64,000 nt of DNA, from NCBI RefSeq assembly GCF_964340395.1, contig NC_135551.1, positions 12,045,379 through 12,109,378 on the forward strand, in the 5' to 3' direction. This document shows positions 35,226 to 45,974 of the stretch, one piece after another. The first letter of the stretch is position 1; each line of letters opens with the position of its first letter. The position numbers and the translations under genes were made by a program. This DNA is from Glandiceps talaboti (Eukaryota > Hemichordata > Enteropneusta > Spengelidae). The notes beneath the pieces are model-generated. The model was not told where the DNA came from, searched no databases, and worked only from the letters and a program-made list of their open reading frames with translations.

Positions 35226-38030
35226 TTACACACTGTAAATCTGGGTGAAAAGGTGAGTTTTCAACTTGCGTTTGAAAGTGTCAATTTCTGTGCATTGTCT
35301 GATGTGACATGGGAGATTGTTCCAAAGCTTCGGTGCAGCGTAGTAGAAGGCGCGATTTCCAAACGACTTTGATGCAACTCTCGGTACAACTAGTTGTTGT
35401 TGATTACTAGAACGAAGGCAGCGGGCTGGTTTATACACAGTGAGAAGATCACACAGATATGATGGGGCGGTACCGTTGAGGACGCGATAGGTCAGGAGTA
35501 GGATCTTGAATTTGATTCGTTCGGTTATTGGAAGCAATGGAGTTTACGTAATACGTCGGTGATGTGGTCATGTTTCTTTATTCTGGTAATAAGACGAGCC
35601 GAGGTGTTCTGGATGAGTTGGAGTTTGTTTATATTTCATTGGGTGATGCCGTAGAGGAGACTATTTCCATAGTCTAGTCTGGATGTTACTAACGCATGCA
35701 CCAGGTGTTTGGCTGTGTCTTCAGTTAGATATTTCCGAATTGCACTAATATTCCTGATGTGAAAATAAGCTGCTTTGCAAAGTGCATTCAAATTGATTGT
35801 CCATATTAACCCAGCTGTCAAGTTGAATACCGAGGTTTCTGGCTGATATAGTTGGACTTATGGTAGAGTTGCTTATCTCCATCGATGGTTTCAGTGCTGA
35901 CAATTTAGACAGATTTTGACGAGAACCGAAAAATAACAATTCCGTTTTGTCAGAATTCAGCTTAAGTAGGTTTGTGGTCATCCAATGGTGTATCTCTGCT
36001 GTGAGGTTTTCCATGTCGGAGATACTTCGGTCCATGTTGTTAAATTCAAAACTCATGTATAACTGACTATCATCAGCATACAGATGGTATTTTATGCCAC
36101 GTTGTCGAATGATGTCCCCGAGTGGTGATGTGTATATGGTAAACAAAATAGGTCCAAGAACAGAGCCTTGAGGAACGCCGTATTGTAGTACTTTCGGTTT
36201 GGATGGTGACCCATTTATGTGGACTGTTTGCTGTCTGTTTGTGAGATATGATTTAAACCAGGATAATGCTGTACCATTTATACCCATTGAATCGGAGAGG
36301 CGAGAGAGGAGTACATTATGGTCTATCGTATCGAATGCCGCAGAAAGATCTAGGAGTACAAGCATAACCATTTGATGTTGATCTAAAGCCATAAGTATGT
36401 CATTTTGAACTCGTATAAGCACAGGGAGCAGCGAGCATGTCACTGATTGATCGATTTATAGTAAGGAAGAGAACTAGTTTGTGCATGATCGAGTGTTTGT
36501 CCAGTGTGATAATCTCCCAGCAGATGAGAGATAAAGCAAACGGTTAATGTAAGTGATCTCCTGCCAGTTTTAAGATAAGGGGTGTTTTAATTAAGATAAG
36601 ATTAGAAGAATGGACAAGGCGTCTTTATTTAGTCAATAAAGCAAGGAGAGAATTACATACAGCCTCAGGCTTTTAGTGGTCTGAGATCAACAGCTGAGAG
36701 CAAAGTAACCAGGGAAAGAAAAAGAAATAGTTTTAAAACTCAATGAGTCAATTGATCAATATCACACACAAAGTAAGTTATATTGCACCACAAAAATTGA
36801 TCAATCAATCAATCAATCATTCAACCAAATAATAAATCAATCAATCAATACATCAACCGATCGATCGATCGATCAATCAGTTACATGCTCGCTGCTCCCT
36901 GTGGTATAAGTGTGGTCTCTGTACTGTGTGCTTTCTTGTAGGCGGACTGCATCGGTTCGGCAAGATTGTTAGAATGCACATGATTCAAAAGTCTTTTCGC
37001 AACAACTTTTTCGACGACCTTTGAGATAAAGGGTAAATTTGACACTGGTCTGAAGTTCTTGAGGATGTCCTGGTCTAAATTGGGTTTCTTTAGCAGTGGA
37101 GAGATGATGGCTGTTTTAAACTTATCTGGGAAGGTGCCTGTAGACAGCGAAAGATTCACTATGTTGGTTATTGCTGGAGATATGGTATCTAGACATTTCT
37201 TCAGTAGTAGGGTTGGAATCGGGTCTAGGATGCAGGATTTATTTGGTGATTGGGCTATTATCTTCCTGATTTCATCGTCAGTAGCTGGACAAAAATGTGT
37301 TAGGTTATTTTCAATGTTTCGATGTACTTTATGTGAAACAGTTGTTGGCCGAGTTCTTTGAAGTTCAATTCGTATCTTCTGTATCTTCTCCGCAAAGAAA
37401 TTCGACAATCGTTCTGCAAGTTCCTGAGCTGAGTTATGTGTAGGTAGTGGTACATCTGTTTTCCGGTGGAGTAGTGAGTTGATAATAGAAAATGATGATT
37501 TCTGGTCAGTTTCTTTCTCCTTAATCAGTGTGGTAAAGTAGTCTGTTTTCTTGCTTGCTATCAATTGGTGAAGTGATTTACAACGATTTCTGTATATTTC
37601 TCTGTGGATTGTAAGCTGAGTTGTTCGCCATCGTCGTTCCGCTTTCCTTTTCTCTCGTTTCATTTCTGCAACTTCATGTGTGTACCATCTGGTGTTATGC
37701 CTGATCGTGATTGTTTTGCTTTTCTCTGGTGCGTGGAAGTTAAGAGCATTTATCAGAGAATTGTTGTATTGCTCCACGAGTGAAGACAGAGTTAAAGCTG
37801 GTGACTTTACGATTTGTGAAGTTTCAAGTATACTACAAAAATCTGCGATGGTGATGTCTTTATAACGGCGTACTATAACCTTTTTCCTTTCAGGGGCTGG
37901 TTTTCTGAGCGGAAGAATGAATGTAACCGCATAGTGGTCGGATATAACTGGATCGTGAATTCTTAGGTTACTTGGTATACTTTCCGATGATCTTGTAATT
38001 ACTAGATCAAGAATATGATGATGTACCGTA
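35226..38030 (-). pseudogene. CR1/L2-type endonuclease-RT polyprotein, interrupted
   Basis: Reading 5' to 3' on the minus strand. About 38030-37865 gives the endonuclease C terminus (LDLVITR...ISDHYAV). 37777-36920 is the linker and RT start (PNKSCILDPIPTLLLKK, NFRPVSNLPFISK, YKKAHSTETTLI). After the MITE it resumes RVQNDILMALD at about 36412 and continues through AAFDTIDH, GVPQGSVLGP and YADD (36069-36080). A frameshift near 35795 moves to SRLDYGNSLLYGITQ. An in-frame TGA follows at about 35633. A second frameshift near 35545 leads to the C terminus (PITERIKFKILLLTYRVLNG...LKTHLF). Inactive as it stands. Confidence 0.85.
36420..36903. mobile_element. 484-bp MITE inside the CR1 RT, perfect 7-bp TSD
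   Basis: The TIRs begin CACAGGGAGCAGCGAGCATG and continue with TNACTGATTGATCGAT, about 36 bp with one mismatch. The flanks are GTATAAG at 36413-36419 and 36904-36910. Deleting the element and one flank copy restores the LINE frame exactly at TTLI-RVQN. The interior is rich in TCAATCAA and GATC runs and encodes nothing. A 7-bp duplication occurs in a few superfamilies (for example P or Dada); assignment is open. Confidence 0.9.
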
Positions 38031-38040
38031 GTAATCTGTC

Positions 38041-39150
38041 ACGGTCAGTCTTTTAAGAATTTTGAATTAATACTCCATTATAATAGTAATCTGTATTTGA
38101 GTATGATTTTATCCTGAGATTACGAATACAGGTCAGTTAATGCTATAAAAAGTAAAAATTACAAGGTCACTTCATCCTTCAATCAAAACTACCAAATATT
38201 GGCTGATATATGTAAGATATAAGGTTCTAACACGACAAAATATCAAGAAGTGTGAGTATGAACTTTACACTGTAACTCAACAGTGGACATATCAATGGAT
38301 ATTCTTTTCACTGGAAATTGATACAAAAATGTGACGACATGCTGCCATGGCTGGTCATCTCTAAAAATAACGGTGCCAAAAATCCAAAACGCAGCGCAGA
38401 CATAAATAGACTCTTGCAAGAAAATTATCCACTTTGAGCATTTCCTTGATTTCATACACGTTAATACACTGGCACAATAATATGGGGCCTTTCGCCATAC
38501 ACGTATATCTCCTGCGCAAGTACGAACAAAATCGTTTTAAATCAGACAGTAATATACTGTATTTATGAATATTTATTAGTCACTTGCACCCTACCCCCTC
38601 CCCCACCGTTGTTGACCTTTCATCATCCGCGCACAGCAGGCGCTTCGCGGAATATGAAACAAATCGGTGCCGGTTCGTCCTGCAATGTATTTTGTGATTT
38701 TGGCATCTATACAGAGTTGTGTGCAAACGCCGTGCCAGTAGGTGCAAAGTTAGTGACCCTTCAAAAATAGTGTTAGTTTGATTGTTGACACTGTACTGTA
38801 CTGTACTGTGCAATGTTGTTAGCTATGTATATGAGGTACTCAAAACATGCTTAACATTTACTATAGTATCCTTGCAACCATGGTAATGAACAGTCCAATG
38901 TTACCTTAAGTTATGGCTTAGGGTTAAGGTTATTTAGGTATCATAATATAAGACCATATTACCAAATTGCTGCTGGTTGTATCATCAAATCACTGCTGAC
39001 AACCATCACGTGGCATATAATGAAGTGCCCTCACACAAATATACTGTGGTGGTAGTAGTTGGGGAAATAACCAATGTCTTTAACACTTTCAATGTGGTGG
39101 CAGCGGTGGGATTAATTCCGTTAAAACATTGAGTCCTTTTCCAGCATTTA
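38041..39150. other. Non-coding interval
   Basis: Short frames at 38243-38455 and 38580-38813 show no recognisable domain. A GTACT run (GTACTGTACTGTACTGT) is near 38792. No gene is supported. Confidence 0.35.
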
Positions 39151-39320
39151 AACCATGTTTTGGATATTTAACAGGGAGAGGGTCATATTTTATAGAAAGG
39201 AAACTAAGGGAGAGTCACTTTTTAGGATGACGGAATCGGGGGAGGGTCACATTAAAATATGCAACAACCTGGGGCTGATGTCCCCCGCCCTCCCCCTTGT
39301 AATTACTGAAGGCGCCCTTA

Positions 39321-40088
39321 GTTGATTTTTCGTTGTCATGCATGGTCGTACGTAATTTAACCGGAATTCTGACCGTTTCTGTTAGATTTACTCTAACAAT
39401 TTCATTTATGTTTGTCTCCACATTGTGCAAACATGTCGAACACTGACGTTCACATACTGTAGTATCCATCAACACCGGACTAGTAATTGAGAGCCACAGG
39501 GCTTTGGCAGAGAATAGGCCTGCTGTAAACCATGGACTTATTTCATTTCTGGTGGTGGTGGTGGTATCTTTCTCCTTTTTTTTAAATTCCAGTAACTACA
39601 ACTTTTCAATCTTTTTGTATAACTTGGAACCGTACACAAAACGTTTACATGATTATGAACTTCTAGGAGGACACCCCCTAGCACCCGGCGATGAGTGGTG
39701 TACATCTATTTCTCCCCTACTTTTTACTGTCAAGATGCTATTACGGTGTAAACTCATTCTTGAATAATTCTTGAATATTATTTTCCCTGTGTGGTCGCCA
39801 ATATAGTATGGTGCTATCTGATAACGTATTTGCGAGACATAGCCCTCTTATTCCCCTATACGAGGGCTAGGAGGTACAACCAAATGTACCTCGACAGTGC
39901 CGGTCCGGTCGGTACGAAACGCTCGCAGGTACAGTCCAGGTATCGACTGAATATTTTTTTTATTCACATTGAGATCCTAAGATCATTATATTTGGTGTAG
40001 ATTTTCAATTAGTTGTCATGTTATTTTTTCTCAGTCGTTTGCCATCAGTTATCTTTGTTTTCGAAATCGCCATGCAATTAAATAATGT
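39321..40088. other. Non-coding interval, possibly including the 5' UTR of the next LINE
   Basis: No supported gene. 39640-39830 has phrases reminiscent of the GGGACCGGTC element interior (a CTTCTAGGAGGACACCCCCTA-like stretch and ACTGTCAAGATGCTATTA), so a decayed fragment of it may be present. The start of the following LINE lies somewhere in 39850-40088. Confidence 0.35.
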
Positions 40089-40460
40089 TTTCGTGTCGGT
40101 GTTCGTCGGGGAAATAAACCACGGCCAATCATCGTTAAATTTCACCATGGTGACGATAAAGTTACCGCTCTTGCAGCAAGAGAACAATTAAAGACACGAA
40201 ATATTGGTATAGGTAGTGATCTAACAAGAAGACAACAGAACACACTTGGAAATCTGAGAAGACAGGGGAAAAAAGCATATTACAAGAGAGGTAAACTGAT
40301 AATTGAAGACTCGGACACAGTTGCTGGAAACGCGAGCGACGATATTACTGTCAACCTCACGGCGGAAGCGAACTCTGGGATTTCTTATAATCGGAATCGT
40401 GACTTGCATTCTTCGACAGTTTCCCAGCGTCCATGGTCAAGGGCCACAACTGACAAATAA
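40089..40460 (+). pseudogene. LINE ORF1 C-terminal remnant
   Basis: An open frame ending at TAA 40458-40460 has KPRPIIVKFHHGDDK, LAAREQLKTRNIGIGSDL, RRQGKKAYYKRGKL and a serine/threonine-rich tail. The RPIIVKF...A...L...NIGIGxDL pattern is typical of the C-terminal part of LINE ORF1 proteins (the RNA-binding part). The frame upstream of about 40089 is closed by a stop, so the N terminus is lost or shifted. The stop is part of TAATG, and ORF2 follows at once. Confidence 0.55.
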
Positions 40461-43400
40461 TGGTTAGGCCAAGGCCCAAAACTAGTTAAAATAATTTATT
40501 GGAATGTCAGGGGTCTTAAATCTAAGATTTGTGATTTTGGTAATTACGTTTTATCTCATGACATAATAATTCTTGTGGAAACTTGGGCAGACAGTGATGA
40601 AGAATTCAAAAACTGTTTCCCTGGTTTCAATGTATTTAATAAACATCGACCGAGAAAATCGGCCAGAGGAAGATTTGTAGGTGGTGTATGTATCTTAGTT
40701 AGAGAAAATATTTCCCGATTGATCAAACCTGTGGACTCCAACCTTAAAGACTGTATCTTCATCCTTATTGATGGGAATTTGGTTGGAAATATTAGAGATA
40801 TTTTACTTTGTGGAGTATACATTCCGCCAGAACATTCCACATTCTACAATGACCTGAATTCAGATAACGGAGTTGAACTTTTTGAAGGTCAACTAGTTGA
40901 AGTTATTTCTAAGTTACCTGATGTTGATGTTATAGTAACAGGTGATTTCAACGCACGCACTGGTTGTGAATCTGATTATATCATTGACGACGATCCCAAG
41001 TATGTAATTGATGACAATTGTGATTATGATGCAGATAGCTTTTGTGTTAGAAGGGCCTCAAAGGACAAAATTGTAAATACCTTTGGTCGCACCTTGCTGT
41101 CATTATGTGCTACTTTTAATTTGCATATTGTGAATGGGAGGTCTGGGTCAGATGTAAATAACGGAGACTTCACTTGTATTTCAAATAACGGTGCAAGTGT
41201 AGTTGACTATGTTTTGGTGTCAACTTCACTCTTTAATTTGATACGTGATTTTTGTATTGATTTGCGTACTGAATCTGACCATTTCCCTCTGAAGTTTAAT
41301 TTGTTTACTATGAGTAAAACGTACGAAACAACAAAGCCACTGACACATTGGTGAGATTAAATATGTATGGAAAAATGATCAAAGTGAGCGTTTTGTTAGT
41401 TTCCTCCACTCTGAACCAGTAATTAGTCGCTTAAATACTATAGTGAGAAATGTAAATTTTGATGTAAACGATTTTATTGTTGTCTGGCAAGATATTTTTG
41501 ATTGTGCTGTTTCAAAGTGTGGTCTTAGTAGAAAGATATTGGTAAATCCAAAATGCAGAGTACAACCAGAGTGGTTTGACTCAGAATGTAAACGTTTGAA
41601 ATTGGAGAAGTATAGCTGCCTTAGACAATTCAGACGGGACGGTCTGACACGGACTCTTGATCGTTACAATCAGCTAAAGGGGGATTTTAAGAACAAGTGT
41701 CGTGATAAAAAGCGGAAGTGTATGGAAACTTATAGAAATGAATTGTCCATATGTATTGAAGATCCCAAAAGTTTTTGGCACACTCTCCGTAGACTTACTA
41801 TTTCTAAACCACATATACCTTGTATACAACCCGAGGCTTGGTACAAATATTTTAGTAGTCTCTACAAAGAGCAAAGTGATAATGTTCCTTTCCATATGTC
41901 AGAAGAATATACACATCTATTTCAGTCAGCTGTTGATGATGTTATACCAGCAGCAGTCGAGGATATAGATTATGATATACTTAATTGTCCAATAACAGAT
42001 GAAGAAATACTTGCTAGTATCTCAAGTCTTAAAAATGGGAAGTCAGCTGGTCCAGACAACATCTTGGGAGAATTTTTTAAATCATCACCACAAGTTTTAC
42101 TTCCATATCTGAAAGCTTTATTCAATATAATTATGGATACGGGTATTTTTCCAACAGAGTGGGCAAAAGCGGTAATTGTTCCAATTCATAAAAAGGGTGC
42201 CACCAATGTACCAGACAATTACAGAGGAATCTCATTGTTAAGTATCTTCAGTAAAATATTCACAGGTATCCTCAACCGTAGACTTACATTTTGGGCAGAT
42301 GCTTTCACAAAGATTGACGAAGCCCAGGCTGGTTTTAGGAGAGGTTACTCAACAGTTGACAACATTTTCATCTTACAGTCCATAATCCAAAAATACTTGA
42401 CATTGAATAAGGGAAAATTTTATTGCGTTTTTGTTGACTTTTCAAAAGCATTTGACACTGTGGAACGACAACGACTTTGGTATATGCTTTTAAAGGGTGG
42501 CGTCAAGGGAAAAATGTTCTGTATACTTCATAGTATGTACTGTGGTGTCAAATCGTGTGTGAGAATTGTCAAGGGAAAAACCGAGTATTTCGAGTGTCCG
42601 ATTGGAGTGAGACAAGGTTGCATGCTTAGCCCTTTCCTCTTTTCATTTTTCATCAACGAGCTAGTAAGGGAAGTGCAACATACTGGCCAAAGGGGGGTTC
42701 AACTTGCACCTGACCTAATAGAAATTTTATGCTTGTTATTTGCTGACGACATTGTTATGTTTTCTGACAGTATCTTTGGTCTGCAGAATTTATTACACAC
42801 TTTGAGTAACTATTGTGAAAGGTGGAACATGAAAGTAAATCTGTCAAAGACGAAAGTAATGGTTTTTAAAAACGGCGGATGTATATCGAAAAAAGAAAAA
42901 TGGTTTTTCAGAGGGCAGAGACTTGATGTTGTATCGTATTACAAATATTTAGGGGTTCTTTTCTCCTGTCGTTTGAAGTGGTCTTATGCGACAAAAATAC
43001 TTTCACAACAAGGTAGAAAATCATTTATGTACATGTGGCGTAAGTGTGGAAAAGTAGGAACATTGTCATGTAAAACATTCTTTAAAATTTTTGACACTTT
43101 CATTGTACCAATTTTAACATATGGTTCTGAAATCTGGGGTTTCCAGAGTTATGTATTATTGGAAAGGGTGCAGCTGTTGGCATGTAGAATGTTTCTTGGC
43201 GTATCAAAAAGTGCCCCGAACTGCGCTGTACTAGGGGATTGTGGAAGATACCCTATTTATTTGTTAACAGCAAAAAGATGTATCAAATACTGGGCGAAAC
43301 TTTTAAACATGCCAAGTCAAAGATATCCCAGGAAATGTTACGACATGCTCCTTCAGATAGAGAAGGTGGGTTAGAGAAATTAAAAGTTTACTAGAAATCT

Positions 43401-43759
43401 GTAACCTGGAAGATGTTTGGAATGCGCAACATGTTGAAAACATTGATTTATTTGTAAATACTTTTGTAAGTAGATTTAAAATATTTTTATTTTTGAAATG
43501 GCAGAGTGATGTATCAACTTTTGATAAACTTTTACATTACAGAAATTTTAAATTGTCATTACACCGTGAAAAGTACTTGTCTGAAATCAAGTTTGGCCAA
43601 CATCGCATGATGGTTGCACGCTTTAGGTGTTCAGCACATTGGCTACAAATTGAATTGGGGAGGAGAAATAATGTACACCGTGATGGCAGAATATGTACTC
43701 TCTGTGACCTTCACACCACGAATTTCATTTCCTACTTAAATGTGCATTTTTCGGAATAA
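40461..43759 (+). pseudogene. LINE ORF2: AP endonuclease + reverse transcriptase (two frameshifts)
   Basis: Endonuclease: IIYWNVRGLKSK (40491 on), ILVETW, GVYIPPEHSTF, VTGDFNARTG and ESDHFPLKF, closed at 41354 by a frameshift. The next frame resumes within a codon or two (EIKYVWKND) and runs as one open block to 43374. It carries the RT: GKSAGPDN, AQAGFRRGYSTVDNIF, CVFVDFSKAFDTV, IGVRQGCMLSPFLFSFF, FADD (42739-42750), VNLSKTKVMVF and YGSEIWGF. A second frameshift near 43366 leads to the C-terminal piece (WVREIKSLLE to 43759), which has GRICTLC. There are only two lesions in 3.3 kb, so the copy is fairly young. Confidence 0.85.
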
Positions 43760-44355
43760 GTACATACCACGTTACTTTTACTCTCCTCCTTCCTATACAA
43801 GATTCATTGAAATCATGCGTTCTGAAGACAGTGATACAATCCAAAAACTTGCTCTTTTTCTTTACCATGCACTATCTTTGAGAAAAGAAGCAAACACTAT
43901 TTGCTGAGATTGTGACGTTTTGTCTGACTATGTACTAATTTTCTTTGTATTTTGGGCCGATGGCCATTAAGTACAATAAAGTGACCAGAAATAATGTCTT
44001 CTGTTCTAGGAATCACATTTTTCACATAGATTTCACGCTTGTTCGTTTACATACTGAGCGGGCGCATTCAAGAGTAAAAACGTTTGCCAACTACATGCAC
44101 TTTTAGAATGTTGCACATGGAAAACAAAAGAGATGGCAGACACTCGTATGGAAAAGCAGTGGTATTTCATGCATTTTCAGTATTTATTGATAACATAGGA
44201 CGATTTGCACAACTAAAATATGGAATAAAAATTGCAATATGTTTAGGACAAGCGTGTACGAAAATGGCTTGGCTTAATATATAAAATGTAGTGAAAATTG
44301 TAAATACTGAAGTTAGGTCATCAGTAATTCCTTTATGTATATAATTTAATTACAG

Positions 44356-44593
44356 GCACTTTTTTCCCGAGATATGTTTCAGAATACAATAAAATATCGA
44401 TAAACTGAGATACTTGGCATATAAGGCTTAAATGATATATACCACGAAATATAAACGTTAATATTTCGCGTTGTGTGGACTTCCGCGATCCTAGAAAGCT
44501 GTGTTATTTTACCCCTTTCAAATATTATTTGCCAAGTATCTCAATGTATTGATATTTTATTGTATTCTGAAACATATCTCGGGAAACAAATGC
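44356..44593. mobile_element. 238-bp inverted-repeat MITE
   Basis: Left arm 44361-44419 (CCCGAGATATGTTTCAGAAT ... GATACTTGGCA) and right arm 44530-44588 (TGCCAAGTATCTCA ... ATTCTGAAACATATCTCGGG) are near-perfect complements. Weaker pairing extends to 44356 and 44593. The loop is 110 bp. No clear target duplication was found. Confidence 0.7.
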
Positions 44594-44749
44594 CGGATGC
44601 GACATGTGAAAGACGATATGCCTACTACATGGTGATACTAAAACTGGACTTTGTCTCCGTTGCCATGGAATCAGCCTCTTGTATTGACATTAGTATGTGT
44701 GTTTATGAATCAGTTTGGGGTTGTAAATATAAAATTCAGCCAAGAGGAT

Positions 44750-44962
44750 AGATTGTCGACAGTCGCTTGCGCCTTTTTTCCCTACGTTTTATCTAATAAA
44801 CTTAGTAAGTCGTTGCCGCGCTCCGATCCGGCGCAATACTAGTACTACAATCGCATACTGATGTCGAGGATATCAGGGTGCGATTATAGTAGTGTTGCGC
44901 CGGATCGGAGTTAAGATATTTGACGTAGGGAAAAAAGGCGCGAGCGACTGTCGACAGTCTAT
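44750..44962. mobile_element. 213-bp inverted-repeat MITE with 9-bp TSD
   Basis: The arms start AGATTGTCGACAGTCGCTTG and end GAGCGACTGTCGACAGTCTAT, with continued pairing through CGCCTTTTTTCCCTACGT and CTCCGATCCGGCGCAA. CAAGAGGAT flanks at 44741-44749 and 44963-44971. A 9-bp duplication fits Mutator-like elements. Non-coding. Confidence 0.8.
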
Positions 44963-45099
44963 CAAGAGGATCGTAGACAAGTGTTTATAATACAGAATGG
45001 TACATGGTATGTGTAATGAATAAAGGCTGCTACGACTAGCATAGCGTTGCATCGTGAAACTTTTTATTTTTTGAAATCAGTTTAGAACTGTATTAACAA

Positions 45100-45360
45100 T
45101 GAATGCAGCTTTAATATTCAAAATTAACTCCAACAACAAAGTACACGATTATACATTGTAGCGAAGTAGTGATAGCATTTAGCAGGGAGTTGTGTTTATG
45201 CAGCCACTCATACATCGTAGCGAAGTAGTGATAGCATTAGCAGGTAGTAGTGTTATGCAGCCACTCATACCAACCGTGGTGAACTAGATAATGTACAAAA
45301 CGTGGACTATGAAATTTCTAAGTTTTATTTACCAGGATGTGTGCATAAAGGTGATTAATT
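45100..45360. repeat. Dispersed repeat with a short tandem pair
   Basis: Two tandem copies of TAGCGAAGTAGTGATAGCAT ... GCAGCCACTCATAC (about 45158-45270). A single related copy with the same downstream text (GTGGACTATG, CCAGGATGTGTG) is at about 33940-34090. Confidence 0.55.
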
Positions 45361-45475
45361 ATACCTCTCGCCTGTCACCAATATCGCACTCCGATTGGTC
45401 AAGAGCTCTGCAAATATGGCGTATTTTTCACCAAACAGCTGTATTTTTGCTTGTTGTATCATGTGATCACTGCAC

Positions 45476-45955
45476 GGGGTAGGACCAACTCGGCCCATTG
45501 CCAACTCGTCCCATCGCCAACTCGGCCCACGTGATTGCCAAATCGGCCCATTTACATGCCAACTCGGCCCATTCACATGCCAACTCGGCCCATTTACATG
45601 CCAACTCGGCCCACGCACGTCATGACGAAAATGTTTGTGTCATTTAAAGCCAAGGTCTTGAGTCGATGACGTGATAATATCAAATACTAGTAATATTCAT
45701 ATAATCAGAGAAAAAATCCTTTGCTCCAAGCACCGACATCGGTATACTACTACTTGTAAAGACACTATGGATTGACATACTAGTGCATATACAATGTAGA
45801 TCGCATGAATTGACTGAAGGACTGAATATCTATAGTCAAGTTGGCAGAGAGTGGGCCGAGTTGGTGGGCCGAGTTGACAGAGAATGGGCCGAGTTGGTGG
45901 GCCGAGTTGGCAGACGGTGGGCCGAGTTGGAAATGGGCCGAGTTGGACGTGCACC
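45476..45955. mobile_element. ACTCGGCCCA-array element, copy 1 (480 bp, 8-bp TSD)
   Basis: It starts GGGGTAGGACCAACTCGGCC and ends GGGCCGAGTTGGACGTGCACC. The flanks CACTGCAC at 45468-45475 and 45956-45963 are a perfect 8-bp duplication. The left part holds about seven copies of CCAACTCGGCCCA (spacing about 12-22 bp). The right part holds about six copies of its complement. The interior is AT-rich and non-coding. Inverted subterminal arrays plus an 8-bp duplication suggest a hAT-type non-autonomous element; the family is not one I recognise. Long frames on both strands are artefacts of the array. Confidence 0.8.
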
Positions 45956-45974
45956 CACTGCACGACCCCGGCCC

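Larger units (their letters stand above)
34973..38040 (-). mobile_element. CR1/L2-type non-LTR retrotransposon, 5'-truncated
   Basis: A minus-strand LINE running from the last part of its endonuclease (about 38040) to a 3' UTR with an (ATT)n tail. The RT motifs LLDLSAAFDTIDH, GVPQGSVLGP and HLYADDSQLY fit the CR1/L2 group. It is split by a 484-bp MITE (36420-36903) and carries a stop plus two frameshifts downstream. The 5' boundary is approximate, judged from where endonuclease similarity ends. Confidence 0.8.
34160..39317. mobile_element. TTA-flanked TIR element (GGAAGCCTTCAGTGATTAC), host of the CR1 LINE
   Basis: The left end GGAAGCCTTCAGTGATTAC plus AAGGGGG (34160) matches the inverted right end GTAATTACTGAAGGCGCCC (to 39317). 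Both are flanked by TTA (34157-34159 and 39318-39320). Subterminal GTCACTTTTTA-type phrases recur inside both arms. A 3-bp TTA duplication suggests a Harbinger-like element; the 5.2 kb size is largely due to the CR1 LINE at 34973-38040. Whether these two ends belong to one insertion is uncertain. Confidence 0.5.
39900..43997 (+). mobile_element. Plus-strand non-LTR retrotransposon (ORF1 remnant + EN-RT)
   Basis: It contains an ORF1 remnant, an endonuclease-RT ORF2 and a 3' UTR that ends GGCCATTAAGTACAATAAAG, with AATAAA at 43975-43980. The RT (LKNGKSAGPDN, DNYRGISLLS, VDFSKAFDTV, GVRQGCMLSP, FADD) and the AP-type endonuclease place it among EN-bearing LINEs distinct from both minus-strand copies. 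I do not assign a clade. The 5' end is approximate and no TSD was found. Confidence 0.75.
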
